A stretch of 64,000 bases of DNA from Mytilus trossulus (taxonomy: Eukaryota > Mollusca > Bivalvia > Mytilida > Mytilidae): the NCBI RefSeq assembly GCF_036588685.1, contig NC_086374.1:28016886-28080885 (forward strand). Reading direction: 5' to 3'. This document shows positions 11,101-20,300 of the stretch, in pieces (position 1 is the stretch's first letter; each line of letters begins with the position of its first letter). The notes beneath the pieces were generated by a model. That model had not been told where the DNA came from and did not search any database. It saw nothing but the letters and a program-made list of their open reading frames with translations. Made by a program: the position numbers and the translations under genes.

Positions 11101-14100
11101 CAACTTTACTTAAAGTACAGTATAATCATTTTCTGAGTGTACTATTCACATAAAGTTTGGCATATCTATCAGTCTCGGTCCTTAATGGATGAGCGCTTAT
11201 TTTAATTTTACAGATTGATTGTCTTAATCTAAAATCTTTTAGATCCAAATATTTTTCAAACCAAAATAGAGTTTTAAAGGAAAAAAAGGTAGTAATTTTA
11301 CCTTGATCTGATTGTAAAACTTTATTTTTATTTTCCTTCCAGAAATGGAGATAGTTTTTATATAGCTTATCTTTGATTATAGATATAATCTATGATATGT
11401 TTATGGTAGCTTTGCAGTTTCTCTGTTGCGTAATATATGACAGCCATTGCATTTTATCGCACTGTTCTAGTTTTCTGTATAATTCTGTTTTAATATGTAG
11501 GACTCTAAAGTACGATGGTACTCTAATGTGCGATGGTCACGCTAAAGTGCGATGGTCTACGCTAAAGTACGATGGTGTCTCACGCTAAAGTACGATGGTT
11601 GTCTGTTTGCTAAAGTACGATGGTATAGCACGCTAAGGTGCGATGGAACAAAAGAGAAAGGTTTAAGGGCACTAATGTTAAAAACAAGTCTTTTTGCTAA
11701 ATTTAATTTGCTATGATATAACATATAATGCGACAGGCTTTTACTTTACCGGTAGTCTTATGTGACTGTTTCTTAATTGAGAAGACTGACCTAGTAATAA
11801 TTGCTGAAAAGATAATTTAGGTGTCACAAAATACTATTTTTCCGTTAATTGATTTTTTAACAATTCGGGCGTATTGGATTGATTGTTGGTTGCTTAACGT
11901 CCAGTGGCAAATATTACATGCATGTTCAGGACGAGGGGCGTATTGAATAATTGTGGTAGCTTGCCGCTTACACGGCCTATTAATGTAAACACATCCCCAT
12001 AAAGTTGTCAGTTGCAAGTACAAAATTCGGTCATTGTCGAAATAAATAAAAAAAAATGTACAAGCTTTTTATTTTAAATGCGAGAGAAAGGTTTTTTGTT
12101 ACAGCTTTCTCCTTTATCGTTGCGAGTGTTAATACATGTTATATTTTACTACAATGTACACACTGATGTTTTAATGGACATTTTATGATTTACGCTTGAC
12201 TGAAAACGTGTACCCTTATTTAATCGACGTTTATGCTCTTCAATAAAATCAACAATATTTTAACGTAAACATTAGTATGCATCTGTCCGCTTTGATTTTT
12301 TATTTCATCTACCGGCATGTTCATTTTTGGTTTGTATAAACGACGTCATAATCCATCTTCGTTTCGTACGTCTATACTTTCGCGGACCATCGCACTTTAG
12401 CGTATGGATGCATGCATCGGACTTTAGCGTAGACCATCGCACTTTAGCGTGGCCATCGTACTTTAGCGTCCCCATCGCACTTTAGAGTCCTACATATATA
12501 CACCAGTTGAGGTCTTAACTCTGACCAGTCACCTTGAAACTTCATTTATTTATTTATATAACTTACTGTTCGGCGTTTTGCGTATCACTGTAAGCTATTT
12601 GCAGTTGATCTCCATTGTATGAGAATTCTGCGCTGTCCTGTGTGCCTATAGGTATGTATTGGAATATTGGCCCAGATATTATTTCGTGACATACCTGAAA
12701 AGTACGTATAATATACAGCATGTTAGGGGATAACCAGTTTACTGTAGGTAAAGGGGTTTAATTTACGGCTGTTCATGCAAGCTTTAACATGTTCTTTTTT
12801 GTCAATTCTTCCTCTTTAGCATGTTCGTTTCTTTCTGTAAATGATAAGACACTATTTTTTCATTCAATATTTGTCACTGGAAGTTATGCAGCCATGCGTA
12901 AACCAATACACATGACATATGAATTGCGCTATCTACACAATAAAGAAATATTTTAAATATATTTGATATGAATATTAAATATAAGGTCATCTATACCTGT
13001 TACCTATCAAAATTAGCCAGTAAACAAGATATATAAATGTATAACATATACAAAAATTCGTCTAACGTTTTGCACCGAATATTAGAGGGGAATAACATCC
13101 TTAACCAACCTCGCCAACACGGCTTCACGAGGTAAAAGATGATGAGAACAGGTTTGCACCGAATATTAGAGGGGTAAAACATCCTGAACCACCCTCGCCA
13201 ACACGGCTTCACGAGGTAAAAGATGATGAGAGCAGTTTTGCACCGAATATTAGAGGGGTATAACATCCTGAACCACCCTCGCCAACACGGCATTACGAGG
13301 TAAAAGATGATGAGAACAGTTTTGCACCGAATATTAGAGGGGTATAACATCCTGAACCACCCTCGCCAACACGGCTTCACGAGGTAAAAGATGATATTAA
13401 CCGTTTTGCACCGAATATTAGAGGGGTATAACATCCTGAACCACCCTCGCCAACACGGCATTACGAGGTAAAAGATGATGAGAACAGTTTTGCACCGAAT
13501 ATTAGAGGGGAATAGCAAGATGATAAGAACACCAGCTCATCAAAAGCGATATAATAAAAATCATGAAAACTGAAGCTAAAGATATCTGCTATACTATACT
13601 CCAATGTTTGGAAAGATGTATCACGGTCTACTCTTAAATGGAATTCGCTTGTATTATCGCTACACTCTAACTTTTGTTTCCTTTACCTAAACTTCCAAAT
13701 CATCTACAAACTCATCCAAGAGCATGCATGCTTATCTGTGTAATCAGCCAGCTGACATAGAAATAGATTCAGTGTCCGCAACATGAATATGAACTAGGGC
13801 AGAAAAGCCTAAAAGCGAGACCCAAAGAATCGAGTTTCGTCTTTCAAAATAGCAAGTGACCCTGTGGCAATAGGAAGAGACATATTTTACAATTGTATTA
13901 AATGACTCTGCCATACACAATAAAAATAATACAAAAAAAAAAAACACAAAAAATTGTAGTCGTACAACTAATCTTTCAAACCTATTACTTACAACCAGCT
14001 ACAAACAACTGTAAGAAATGCTCACGAACTGAAACAAATTGCCTCTTGATATCGCCACAGCCATGTCACTTGAGATATTTAAATGACGAACACCACTTAA

Positions 14101-16918
14101 TAACCATATCATTGAGCAATATCGTTTTTTCTTAATCGATTTGTGAGTTTCGAACAGCGGTTAACAATACTACTTTTGCCTTTATTTAATTATTTTAGCA
14201 TGCATAATATGGTTCAATATTCGTATATTGAAGAAAAAATCCATTTGTATTGATTTTTGTTCTTTTAGAACTAGTAAAATATGATAAAGGATACTCACTG
14301 CCACATTATTACAGTCGTTGAGAGTAAAAGCATTGCACGGATTCCAAGCATAAGCATCTGCTGCTCCATTAGGGTCAATTATATCTGCATATCTGTTCGA
14401 GTGCGAAAAAAAATTCTGGTTAAATCTATGTTATTAAACATGAGTCTCTCAAGAGCATGTGCAACTCACCTATATAATTTTATGTGCAACTTCAACAATA
14501 AACACTCTCCAACTTTGTGGTCCAGAATAGAATTCATGACAAACATATGTTTTTGTTGATGTTGTATTGCTGATAATTTTTCTCTGTTCACAGTGTCTTT
14601 ACACCTTATTTAGTGTTTGCCGGAGTCTTTTATGGGCAATCACTCCTATCAAGAGTCTACTAAAGATTTCAGCAAAATTTGATTCATTTGTCGATCTTGT
14701 CTCGTTGATCATTTTTGCTATTAAAAGTGTCTATCTATCTTTTATAGATTGAAAGATACAGAAACAAAAACACAAACATCGGTAAATATATTTATTAAAG
14801 AATAAAGGCAACAGTAGTATACGAACTAAAATATAACAACGGCAATATTCCTGGCTTGGTACATGACATTTTAAAAGACAAAATGGTGGGTTGAACCTGT
14901 TTTTTTGGCATGCCAAACCTCCCGCTTTAATGACAATGTTAAATATAACATTAAAATGACAACAATTACATTACAGGACTACAATACAAATCAATAGGAG
15001 AACATATTAGACAAAGAAACATATAAATAATAGCTAAAAAAAAAAGGCACCAGGTTTAAAATTTAATACACCAGAAGCGCGCCTCCTCTTAAGAGCAATG
15101 CCTCTTTGAACAAGGAGTAGACGAGAACTTCAGCCATTTTGATTTATTTTTAGATCTTGTCTTGTAAATACATTTTTCTATTTTAAGTGGCTTTCTATAT
15201 AATAGTTTTCAAGACAAAGGGGAAAGCCACTACAAATGGGTAATACATCGACATTAAAAAGCAGTAACTCAAATCAGGGGTATAGCATTCGGCTATTAAA
15301 CTTATTTGCAGATCTTATCTGATTGTTTTTTTTATTGCTATTTTAAGTTTTGATATAAATATATTATAGTTATTAGAAATTAGGTAAAATGGGAAAAGAG
15401 GTGGTAAAAATTGCCACTAAATGTCAGTCACTCTATTAAGGGATCATTGGGAGATTTCAACTTCTAAATGTATCTGTAGATTTTGTGTTGCTGTTAGTTT
15501 TCGCTGATTTAAGTTTCAATCTACCTTAGGTCAATTTTTCAGACATTAGACAAAAACGAAAAAATATATAAAAATTGTCATTATAGGGCTATAAATCCAA
15601 TCAGGAGTCGTACGACAATTTTGATATTGGCCATTTTTTCATGTAGATCTCAACTTGCAGAGCATTAATGCTTCTTAACGTTTCTCTCTATCTATTAATA
15701 CTTTCAAGACAATATGCAAAAATGTTTCATGTAGATCTCAACTTGCAGAGCATTAATGCTTCTTAACGTTTCTCTCTATCTATTATTACTTTCAAGACAA
15801 TATGCAAAAATGAAGAGAGAAAAATTGTAGAATTCGTCGCTTTTAAAAGGTCAATAACACCAATGAGATATCGTCTGATAGTTTTGATGCAAAAAGAAAT
15901 GCATTAGGTAAATCTTTTAATCTAATCGTTTATTGCCCTGTAAGAATTAGAAATTCTCTATTTGTAACGATTTTCAGGATAATAAACAAAAGTCGCATTT
16001 TGCCCCATATATTCTATTTTTGGCAAGGTTGGTCATTTTGCTTGGCAGGCGAGGTCATCAGACACATTTTTTTTTTAACTTTTGACTAGATACCCTAATG
16101 ATGAATGGGCTCAAGGTTGGTTAAATTTTGGTCTTGTTCTATCAGGGGAGAATACTTTTGTAAAAGTACACGACGACGGACAACGGACGCAAAGCGATGG
16201 ATAAGTGGACCATTCGTTTGCTGTATGCTATTTGCTATAAAGTTTGTCATTTTTAAAGCAAGCTCTTGCCAAGGACCTATAAGACCAGATACATATATAC
16301 GTGCATATGTACATGTCTCTAATAAGACTAAAACACAGTACATTTTGAAACAGACAACTAAAAATGCATGATACAACTTGAAACGTTTACAAAAAAAAAC
16401 AACTTGCAAGACATTTAGATTTTATCATGTTATTTTTCATGAAAAAGAATTGTAGAAACTCTAACATACATTCTATTCAGGAGAAGAGAGTTGTAAAAAG
16501 GGATAACATGGAAAGCTAACTGATTAAAAATGAAAAATCAACAAATTGTTGAAGAGAATCTGAGTCATGTGTGTAAGAATTAAGTGCCGGATTGATTGAC
16601 GAAAAAGAAGAAATTACTTTGAATGTAGAAGAAAGGATTTGTGGTTTTTTAAAGCAGTGCCTTGCCTTACTAGAAATCAAATCTTACTGAGACAGCAAAA
16701 TAATTGTTAGACTCTGAACCATGTTGCTATAAATTTTAAAAAAAAACTTACGCAGGGGTTCCATCCTTTTTCGCCAATTGGTTCAAATCAATTAAATGTC
16801 CAGATTCTGTAAGACAAGAACATGCTGACTTTTTTGTGCAGCTCTTAGCTAAAACGTTCGAACTACTTAGAATCAAAATAATACAAACACCTAAACATCC
16901 TAAGGTAAATTGTAACAT
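5051..16918 (-). CDS. MRH/Atg27-like (mannose-6-phosphate receptor-like) type I membrane protein, complete, 7 exons
   Basis: The spliced product is 243 residues, read from exons 16752-16918, 14299-14392, 12567-12694, 10164-10251, 7927-7997, 5753-5879 and 5051-5107, with compatible phases at every junction. Residues 1-24 form a signal peptide ending VLA. The lumenal part begins with a cysteine cluster (C27, C33, C35) and a GHLIDLNQLA motif, followed by WNPC, a VCHE/IGTQDSAEF segment, NLVCD, and LKSKYVC. A single hydrophobic helix lies at about 177-202 after the SSGLSVGS hinge, and a 40-residue tail contains PNHDFW and ends YDAI. This architecture fits the MRH/Atg27 family of sorting receptors acting in the Golgi-endosome system. 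The positions where lectin members carry the conserved Arg and the Glu/Tyr pair appear replaced (QKAVINLVC; TFLFQLKSKYVC), so binding of mannose-6-phosphate should not be assumed. The terminal Y-x-x-hydrophobic motif is a typical adaptor-binding signal. Confidence 0.9.
5753..5879 (-). CDS. MRH-like gene, exon 6 (transmembrane helix)
   Basis: The acceptor is TTTGTAG and the donor GTAAAT. It encodes residues 183-225: most of the helix (VSLLFLYILIGILVQIFI), the stop-transfer RKESGKR, and the family-typical PNHDFW and VPVYIK. Confidence 0.9.
6182..6598 (+). pseudogene. Penelope-like retroelement reverse-transcriptase fragment
   Basis: An open stretch beginning FLDLDIYITNGKLNTKIYDK and continuing through FPFLEG-type residues, SYGVYISQLVRFARVCNN and YHKLVKTFTKF matches, from memory, the C-terminal reverse-transcriptase region of Penelope-like (GIY-YIG) retroelements common in aquatic invertebrates. 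There is no initiator upstream and the frame runs into unrelated sequence after about residue 115. It is a 5'-truncated relic in the intron of the minus-strand gene. The family name is less certain than the reverse-transcriptase origin. Confidence 0.6.
6599..6932 (+). repeat. Interspersed repeat (AACCCCGCC / GTCTCATTGGCAAT family)
   Basis: A GGGAGGGTTGGGATCCC start, ACATGTTTAACCCCGCC, AGTCAGGAGCCTG, and a terminal segment with TTGTATCATTGGCAATCACA form an ordered module. Parts are repeated at 7420-7500, 43090-43210 and 46080-46305. It is probably the 3' tail of a non-LTR element and splits the flanking reverse-transcriptase fragments. Confidence 0.65.
6933..7095 (+). pseudogene. Retroelement coding fragment
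   Basis: A short reading frame contains HKLTKPLNRLIKKGYSYDTV and ends after IESLNWN. Its position behind the reverse-transcriptase fragment and its plus-strand orientation suggest a second piece of a related element. I cannot assign a domain. Confidence 0.35.
7096..7745 (+). repeat. Retroelement 3' tail with CTACATTGAAGACCTGTTGG end module
   Basis: Contains a second AACCCCGCC / AGTCAGGAGCCTC segment and then the module TACATTGAAGACCTGTTGGT...GTCGGGTTGTTGTCTC. The end module recurs at 49617-49726 in the same orientation and at 32330-32445 and 54020-54130 in reverse. This marks one multicopy family present at four sites in the window. Confidence 0.7.
7927..7997 (-). CDS. MRH-like gene, exon 5
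   Basis: The acceptor is CATTTTCAG and the donor GTAAGT. It encodes LFQLKSKYVCDSSGLSVGSI and then LCI, with two bases of a Gly codon completed by exon 6. The C-D/P-x-S-G-L-S-x-G-S run before the helix is a hallmark of this receptor family. Confidence 0.9.
8562..8700. mobile_element. Hairpin element with ACCCCCTACGG arms
   Basis: CTGACCCCCTACGGATC at the left is mirrored by the reverse complement near 8670-8686. The arms extend inward through AAAATCCATAGGGG to a centre with GGCCGGAGGCC. It is a MITE-like foldback of about 140 bp and the most GC-rich spot in this intron. Confidence 0.7.
8806..8960. repeat. Two tandem copies of a TCATAGGGGGTCACCAC unit
   Basis: GGTCTCATAGGGGGTCACCA, a TGACGGC run and AACCAATCACA..CGTGATAATT occur twice, about 75 bp apart. 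The units share the CCCCCTA motif with the hairpin just upstream, so both may belong to one composite element. Confidence 0.65.
9370..9964. repeat. Degenerate minisatellite, ~26-bp unit
   Basis: The unit resembles AAGGCACACCAAGCCTCATA followed by AACTGT, repeated about twenty times with heavy divergence and small indels. It lies in intron 4 of the minus-strand gene. Confidence 0.85.
10164..10251 (-). CDS. MRH-like gene, exon 4
   Basis: The acceptor is TTATTTCAG and the donor GTAAGT. It encodes residues 130-159, QKAVINLVCDKSVHGDFTSL and then GQDIPPTGTF. The VINLVCD strand is the cysteine-bearing strand of the fold. Confidence 0.9.
10870..11370 (-). pseudogene. Decayed LINE ORF2 C-terminal fragment
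   Basis: Minus-strand translation gives KDFRLRQSICKIKISAHPLR, then after an in-frame TGA, VENEIHFVTECPLYIDNRND. The order R-x-x-I/L-x-K-I-x-I/L-S-A-H-x-L followed by E-x-x-H-F-x-x-x-C-P-x-Y is typical of the region after the reverse transcriptase in CR1/L2-like LINEs. The stop codon and the lack of any upstream RT domain show it is dead. Confidence 0.6.
11493..12498. mobile_element. 1-kb foldback element with arms made of CTAAAGTGCGATGGTC repeats
   Basis: The left arm (about 11493-11650) carries six or seven copies of ACGCTAAAGTRCGATGG with variable 2-8 bp linkers. The right arm (about 12380-12498) carries the reverse complement, CCATCGCACTTTAGCGT, five times. The outermost ATATGTAGGACTCTAAAGT ends match as inverted termini. 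The middle is about 730 bp of AT-rich sequence without a transposase. The element ends 68 bp from the donor of exon 3. Confidence 0.8.
12567..12694 (-). CDS. MRH-like gene, exon 3
   Basis: The acceptor is CTTTTCAG and the donor GTAAGT. It encodes residues 88-129: VCHEIISGPIFQYIPIGTQD, then SAEFSYNGDQLQIAYSDTQN and AE. The V-C-x-x...G-T-Q-x-S-A pattern fits the lumenal domain. Confidence 0.9.
12695..14298. other. Intron 2 of the MRH-like gene
   Basis: Contains the 84-bp minisatellite at 13068-13515. The remainder is AT-rich and shows no exon. Confidence 0.75.
13068..13515. repeat. 84-bp tandem repeat (five-plus copies)
   Basis: The unit starts TTTTGCACCGAATATTAGAG and contains CCACCCTCGCCAACACGGC and ACGAGGTAAAAGATGATGAG. 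Copies begin near 13068, 13153, 13236, 13320, 13402 and 13487 and are very similar. Because the period is a multiple of three, the minus strand reads open through the whole array with a 28-residue repeat. That is a property of the array and not evidence of a gene. Confidence 0.92.
14299..14392 (-). CDS. MRH-like gene, exon 2
   Basis: The acceptor is CTCGAACAG and the donor GTGAGT. It encodes residues 56-87, AYADIIDPNGAADAYAWNPC, then NAFTLNDCNNVA. The W-N-P-C motif is strongly typical of the family. The alternative acceptor eight bases downstream would hit a stop, so this one is chosen. Confidence 0.9.
15638..15812. repeat. 88-bp direct tandem duplication
   Basis: ATGTAGATCTCAACTTGCAG at 15641 recurs at 15729, and the whole 88-bp unit is nearly identical (one obvious difference, TTAATAC against TTATTAC). 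The similarity indicates a recent duplication. Confidence 0.92.
16086..16215. repeat. Fragment of dispersed repeat (GACGACGGACAACGGACG end)
   Basis: ATGAATGGGCTCAAGGTTGG through CAAAGCGATGG resembles, in reverse, the ends of the AGCTCACCTG element seen at 27175, 29131 and 44547, where GGCGTCCGTCGTCC-type sequence follows the start. It looks like a solo, diverged end of that family. Confidence 0.45.
16752..16918 (-). CDS. MRH-like gene, exon 1 (signal peptide)
   Basis: Starts at ATG 16918 with A at -3 and ends in a GTAAGT donor with two bases of an Ala codon. It encodes a signal peptide (hydrophobic core LGVCIILIL, cleavage after VLA) and the first cysteine cluster plus GHLIDLNQLAKKDGTP. The next in-frame ATG is not available, which supports this start. 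Confidence 0.9.
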
Positions 16919-17241
16919 TTTGAATTAAGTCAACTTACACCTAAATCGTCATGTGATTATATTGATAATAGATACGAGAGTTTCATAGGGCTTTGTTACG
17001 TGATAACAAATTTAATTGTAGATAAAGATCTGAAATGAGAGCATAGGACGTTGAAATAATCAATTACCCATCACGTTTCGTTCACTTGGGTCTATATCAA
17101 TTGAATAATTCGTTATTTTGTTACTAAATTTTCATTTATGTATTTGTATGCAAAGTAAACAAGTCCGGATCTTTTTCTAGTTTTCCCCGATTATGGGCGG
17201 AAGTTTAAAATTGTGATTTCCGGTTTAAAAATAAGAAAAAA
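16919..17241. promoter_or_regulatory. Shared bidirectional promoter region
   Basis: The minus-strand MRH-like gene and the plus-strand SARNP gene diverge with 429 bp between start codons. The right half contains GGGCGGAAGT and TTTCCGG, which resemble ETS-factor sites of housekeeping promoters. No clear TATA box is placed for either gene. Both transcription starts must lie in this interval or in the adjoining hairpin, unless a further upstream noncoding exon exists. Confidence 0.5.
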
Positions 17242-17351
17242 ACACGATGGCAATCTCCCATACAGACAGAGTTATCGTCCTTTCCTTCTCAATCCTCAGA
17301 TTGAGGAGGAAAGGACGATAACTCTGTCTGTATGGGAGATTGACACGATGG
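17242..17351. mobile_element. 92-bp hairpin MITE with 9-bp target site duplication over the SARNP start codon
   Basis: ACACGATGG occurs at 17242-17250 and again at 17343-17351. Between them, 17251-17294 and 17299-17342 are 44-base arms that are reverse complements with one mismatch, around the loop CTCA. A short, almost pure inverted repeat with a 9-bp duplication is what insertion of a Mutator-like or similar foldback MITE leaves. The right copy of the duplication contains the ATG used by SARNP. Confidence 0.88.
17247..17321 (+). other. Upstream ORF created by the hairpin insertion (24 codons)
   Basis: The left copy of the duplicated ATGG opens a frame through the hairpin (MAISHTDRVIVL...) and ends at TAA 17319-17321, before the SARNP start. 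It has the same initiation context as the true start, because the two are copies. Whether it is in the mRNA depends on the transcription start site. Confidence 0.6.
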
Positions 17352-17371
17352 AAGACTTGAGCACTTTGAAG
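17348..17371 (+). CDS. SARNP: SARNP exon 1, coding part
   Basis: Encodes MEDLSTLK and ends AAG before GTTTTT, an unusually weak donor. It joins in phase to exon 2 to give LSTLKVADLKEKL, which is the expected start of the SAP helix. This junction is the least certain of the gene because of the donor. Confidence 0.8.
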
Positions 17372-20300
17372 GTTTTTGAAATAAGTTTCTCCACAATCAT
17401 AAACATAATGCGTTAAAAAGAATAATGTCAAAATTAATCACGATAAAAACTATTCTCATATGGCGAGAATTGATGGGGGTTCACTTGGTTCAGTATGTCA
17501 TGTTTGTCACTATACAAATCCTTGGTTGAATTGTTCATGGAATCTGTATCGTAACGTCGAAGGTACCAATACTGGCCTTTACTCGATGATTAAAAAAATA
17601 ATTTGTATGACAATCAATGAGGGTAGGAATGCCCTATACTGTCAGGTGTCAAACGGTCATTTTCGGCTACTGTACACATAACAATCATCAAATTGGTTGA
17701 AATTTTATTGTGATTCATCAAATTAACCTCATTGTGATTCGTCGAAGACGGAGGTTTCAAATAATTTTCTTTTTTTGGATAACATATAACATGATTTGTT
17801 AAAATCAGTCAATTGTTTTATGGTCTCATAGAAAGTGTCAGTTTTATCATAATCATGCACCTAAGATTACCCTTAACATCATTTGGCAAGAATTTTTACC
17901 TTTATTAGTCATGAAAGTACCCCCATACACCTTATGGCTATTTAGTCCAATTCAGGAAAACAGTCATTTACTCAACTTCCTGTTTGGTCATGCCGCCGAA
18001 AAAAGAGGTCATTAGTACTAAGTAGTGAGCTGAGATTAGGTGTATTACGACCATCAACAATGCCATGTGACAATTGTTGAAAATGTAAATATTTTTTCAA
18101 AGCTAGCCCGTTATACTGGCACTCGGAGAGCATTTAAAGATTCTGCATCTACCACAATTGAGGAAAATCTTTAAAAAGCAAGGAAATCTCTATATACATG
18201 TAGCTACATGGCGAAAATTAATATGATCTGGTTTGGCAATCAGTTTAGTTAAAACTCAGGTCAACTACCAGCAGACTGTTGAAAATCATATAAGGGCATT
18301 CACTTTGTTTGGCAATATATGTAGATCAGGGAAGAATTCAATGGAATCGAGAATTGCAGAGAAACAGCTCAGTAATAAAAATGTGAAAAGCAATAGTTGG
18401 TTCATTGAGATATAAAAGCTATGTCTGAAAATGACATTGATGATTGGTACAGTTTTCTTATTACTCCATTATCCAATTCCTGTGGAAAAAATTAATATCA
18501 ACAAAGGTTAATAGCTATTGGAAAAAACGTATTAATGATGAATCTAAATTGTATCTATCAAACACTATCATATCTGGAAATGAGTTATAAGATAGGACAA
18601 TGTCATCCTATAGCAAGAACTGTAGATGTAAACAACAAAGATATTGGGAAGATACCAGTTCGATTAAAAATTACAATTGGTACATACATTCTTCAAACAA
18701 ATTGAGCCGCCTTTAATCAAAACAAAATAGATGTTGTCTGTATGCTAAGCAACTGCAGTGAAGAGACACTTGCTCATTTTCTGCTAGGCTGTACCCAGCT
18801 AGAATATATATGTAGAGATATTCTTGAAATGATCACCAACACCTGTAGCTTGATATTTGCTAAATATAGTCTGTCTGTAGAAGTAGATCTTCTCACTTTC
18901 ATAGTGAATCCTTATGACTACTGTTTCACCTCGGCACATATGGAGCTTTTTAATGACATTAGCATTCATTTAGAACCACTGTGTAGACATCTTATATATA
19001 GATTGCACCATAAGCTATACGAACTACTGAACATTATGCCTAAGAAAAAGAAAAGAAAATGCGGCATTAAACATAAGTTATTTCAATAGTTTTGTCAGAT
19101 CACCTCTATGCAATGTATACATATCTAGAATGCAATTTTACAATATAAATTTTATATTTTAAGATCGGACACAATTATTTTATGTGTGGATAAAGAACTT
19201 TTATCAGTGTAAATAATTTTTATGGATTTACAGTAAATAGGTGGAGGATATTCAGTGTTTTTATCTAACGTAATCTGGGTTCCAGGAGGTGTGCCTTAAT
19301 TGGCAGAAGATATATACAGATAGATAGATATTAGGCCCAAAGTTGAGGATGATTGAGATCCTAATATCAAGGAAGCAGCACCGGTGAAAGATGGTTAATT
19401 CTGTAAAAAGCTTTTTAATAAAGTAGTATTATTTTGCAAGATTTAAACTTCACTGAAATGAGATTTATTAGTTAGATGTAAGGGGTTATGTCCCTCTTTT
19501 AGACTGATTGATGATTGGTAAAAATTTATTGTTTAGCTTACTTGACCCATCCTTCTTCAATTTGTACATTGCATTGAAATAGGATACATTGCTCTAATAA
19601 ATGTAGGCTAGTGTATCTTAATAGTTGTTAGTTAAATATTTTTCTGTTACAGGTAGCTGATTTGAAAGAAAAATTAAAAGAGAAAGGTTTGACTGTATCT
19701 GGAACTAAACCAGAGTTATTAAAGAGATTAAAAGATGCCATGGAATTAGAAGGTATGTGTATGAAAGATGAAGAACATTGAATATTTTCAGGTAAAATGA
19801 TAAAAACTGCAGTTTTTAGATAAATTTCAATATAAGTAAAGTAACTCTTACCAAACAATTTACATTTTAAAAAATTAGAATATAAAGCATGTTATCATCC
19901 TTTTCTAGGGCACTATCTTATTTTGATGATTTTTTTCCAAACTGGCTGCTTAAAGTGAACTTGTCATTTGACCATTTCACTTATATTAATGTTTTAACAA
20001 GAAAAACATCAGAGTTTACAAAAACAATTTTTGACCCATTGGTCATGCAACCAAGTAAGCCAGATTATTTGTCAGTCCTGCAAAATTTTAGCCAGTCCTA
20101 AAAATTCTGTCAATTTGATACTGAAATGAAAATAATGACAAATTTTATCGAACAATAACTTTATCAATATAACGGTTTTATTTTTCACAGCCACAGAAAA
20201 ATTTTGTTCTTAATTAAAGTCATATTCGCTATCCTTTTGATCATCTGAATCACTTTCTCAGAATTTGATATCTTCATTGAAGGGTTCAATCGCCGATTGT

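Larger units (their letters stand above)
10252..12566. other. Intron 3 of the MRH-like gene
   Basis: Holds a decayed LINE fragment on the same (minus) strand and a 1-kb foldback element with repeated-motif arms. The rest is AT-rich with no exon seen. Confidence 0.75.
14393..16751. other. Intron 1 of the MRH-like gene
   Basis: AT-rich, with an 88-bp tandem duplication (15638-15812) and the end of a dispersed repeat containing ACGACGACGGACAACGGACG near 16170-16195. No exon is seen. Confidence 0.7.

Noticed and set aside
13000..13518. 172-codon minus-strand ORF with 28-residue repeats
   Set aside because: It is the translation of an 84-bp tandem repeat inside an intron; the period is a multiple of three, so openness is expected, and there are no splice sites or promoter.
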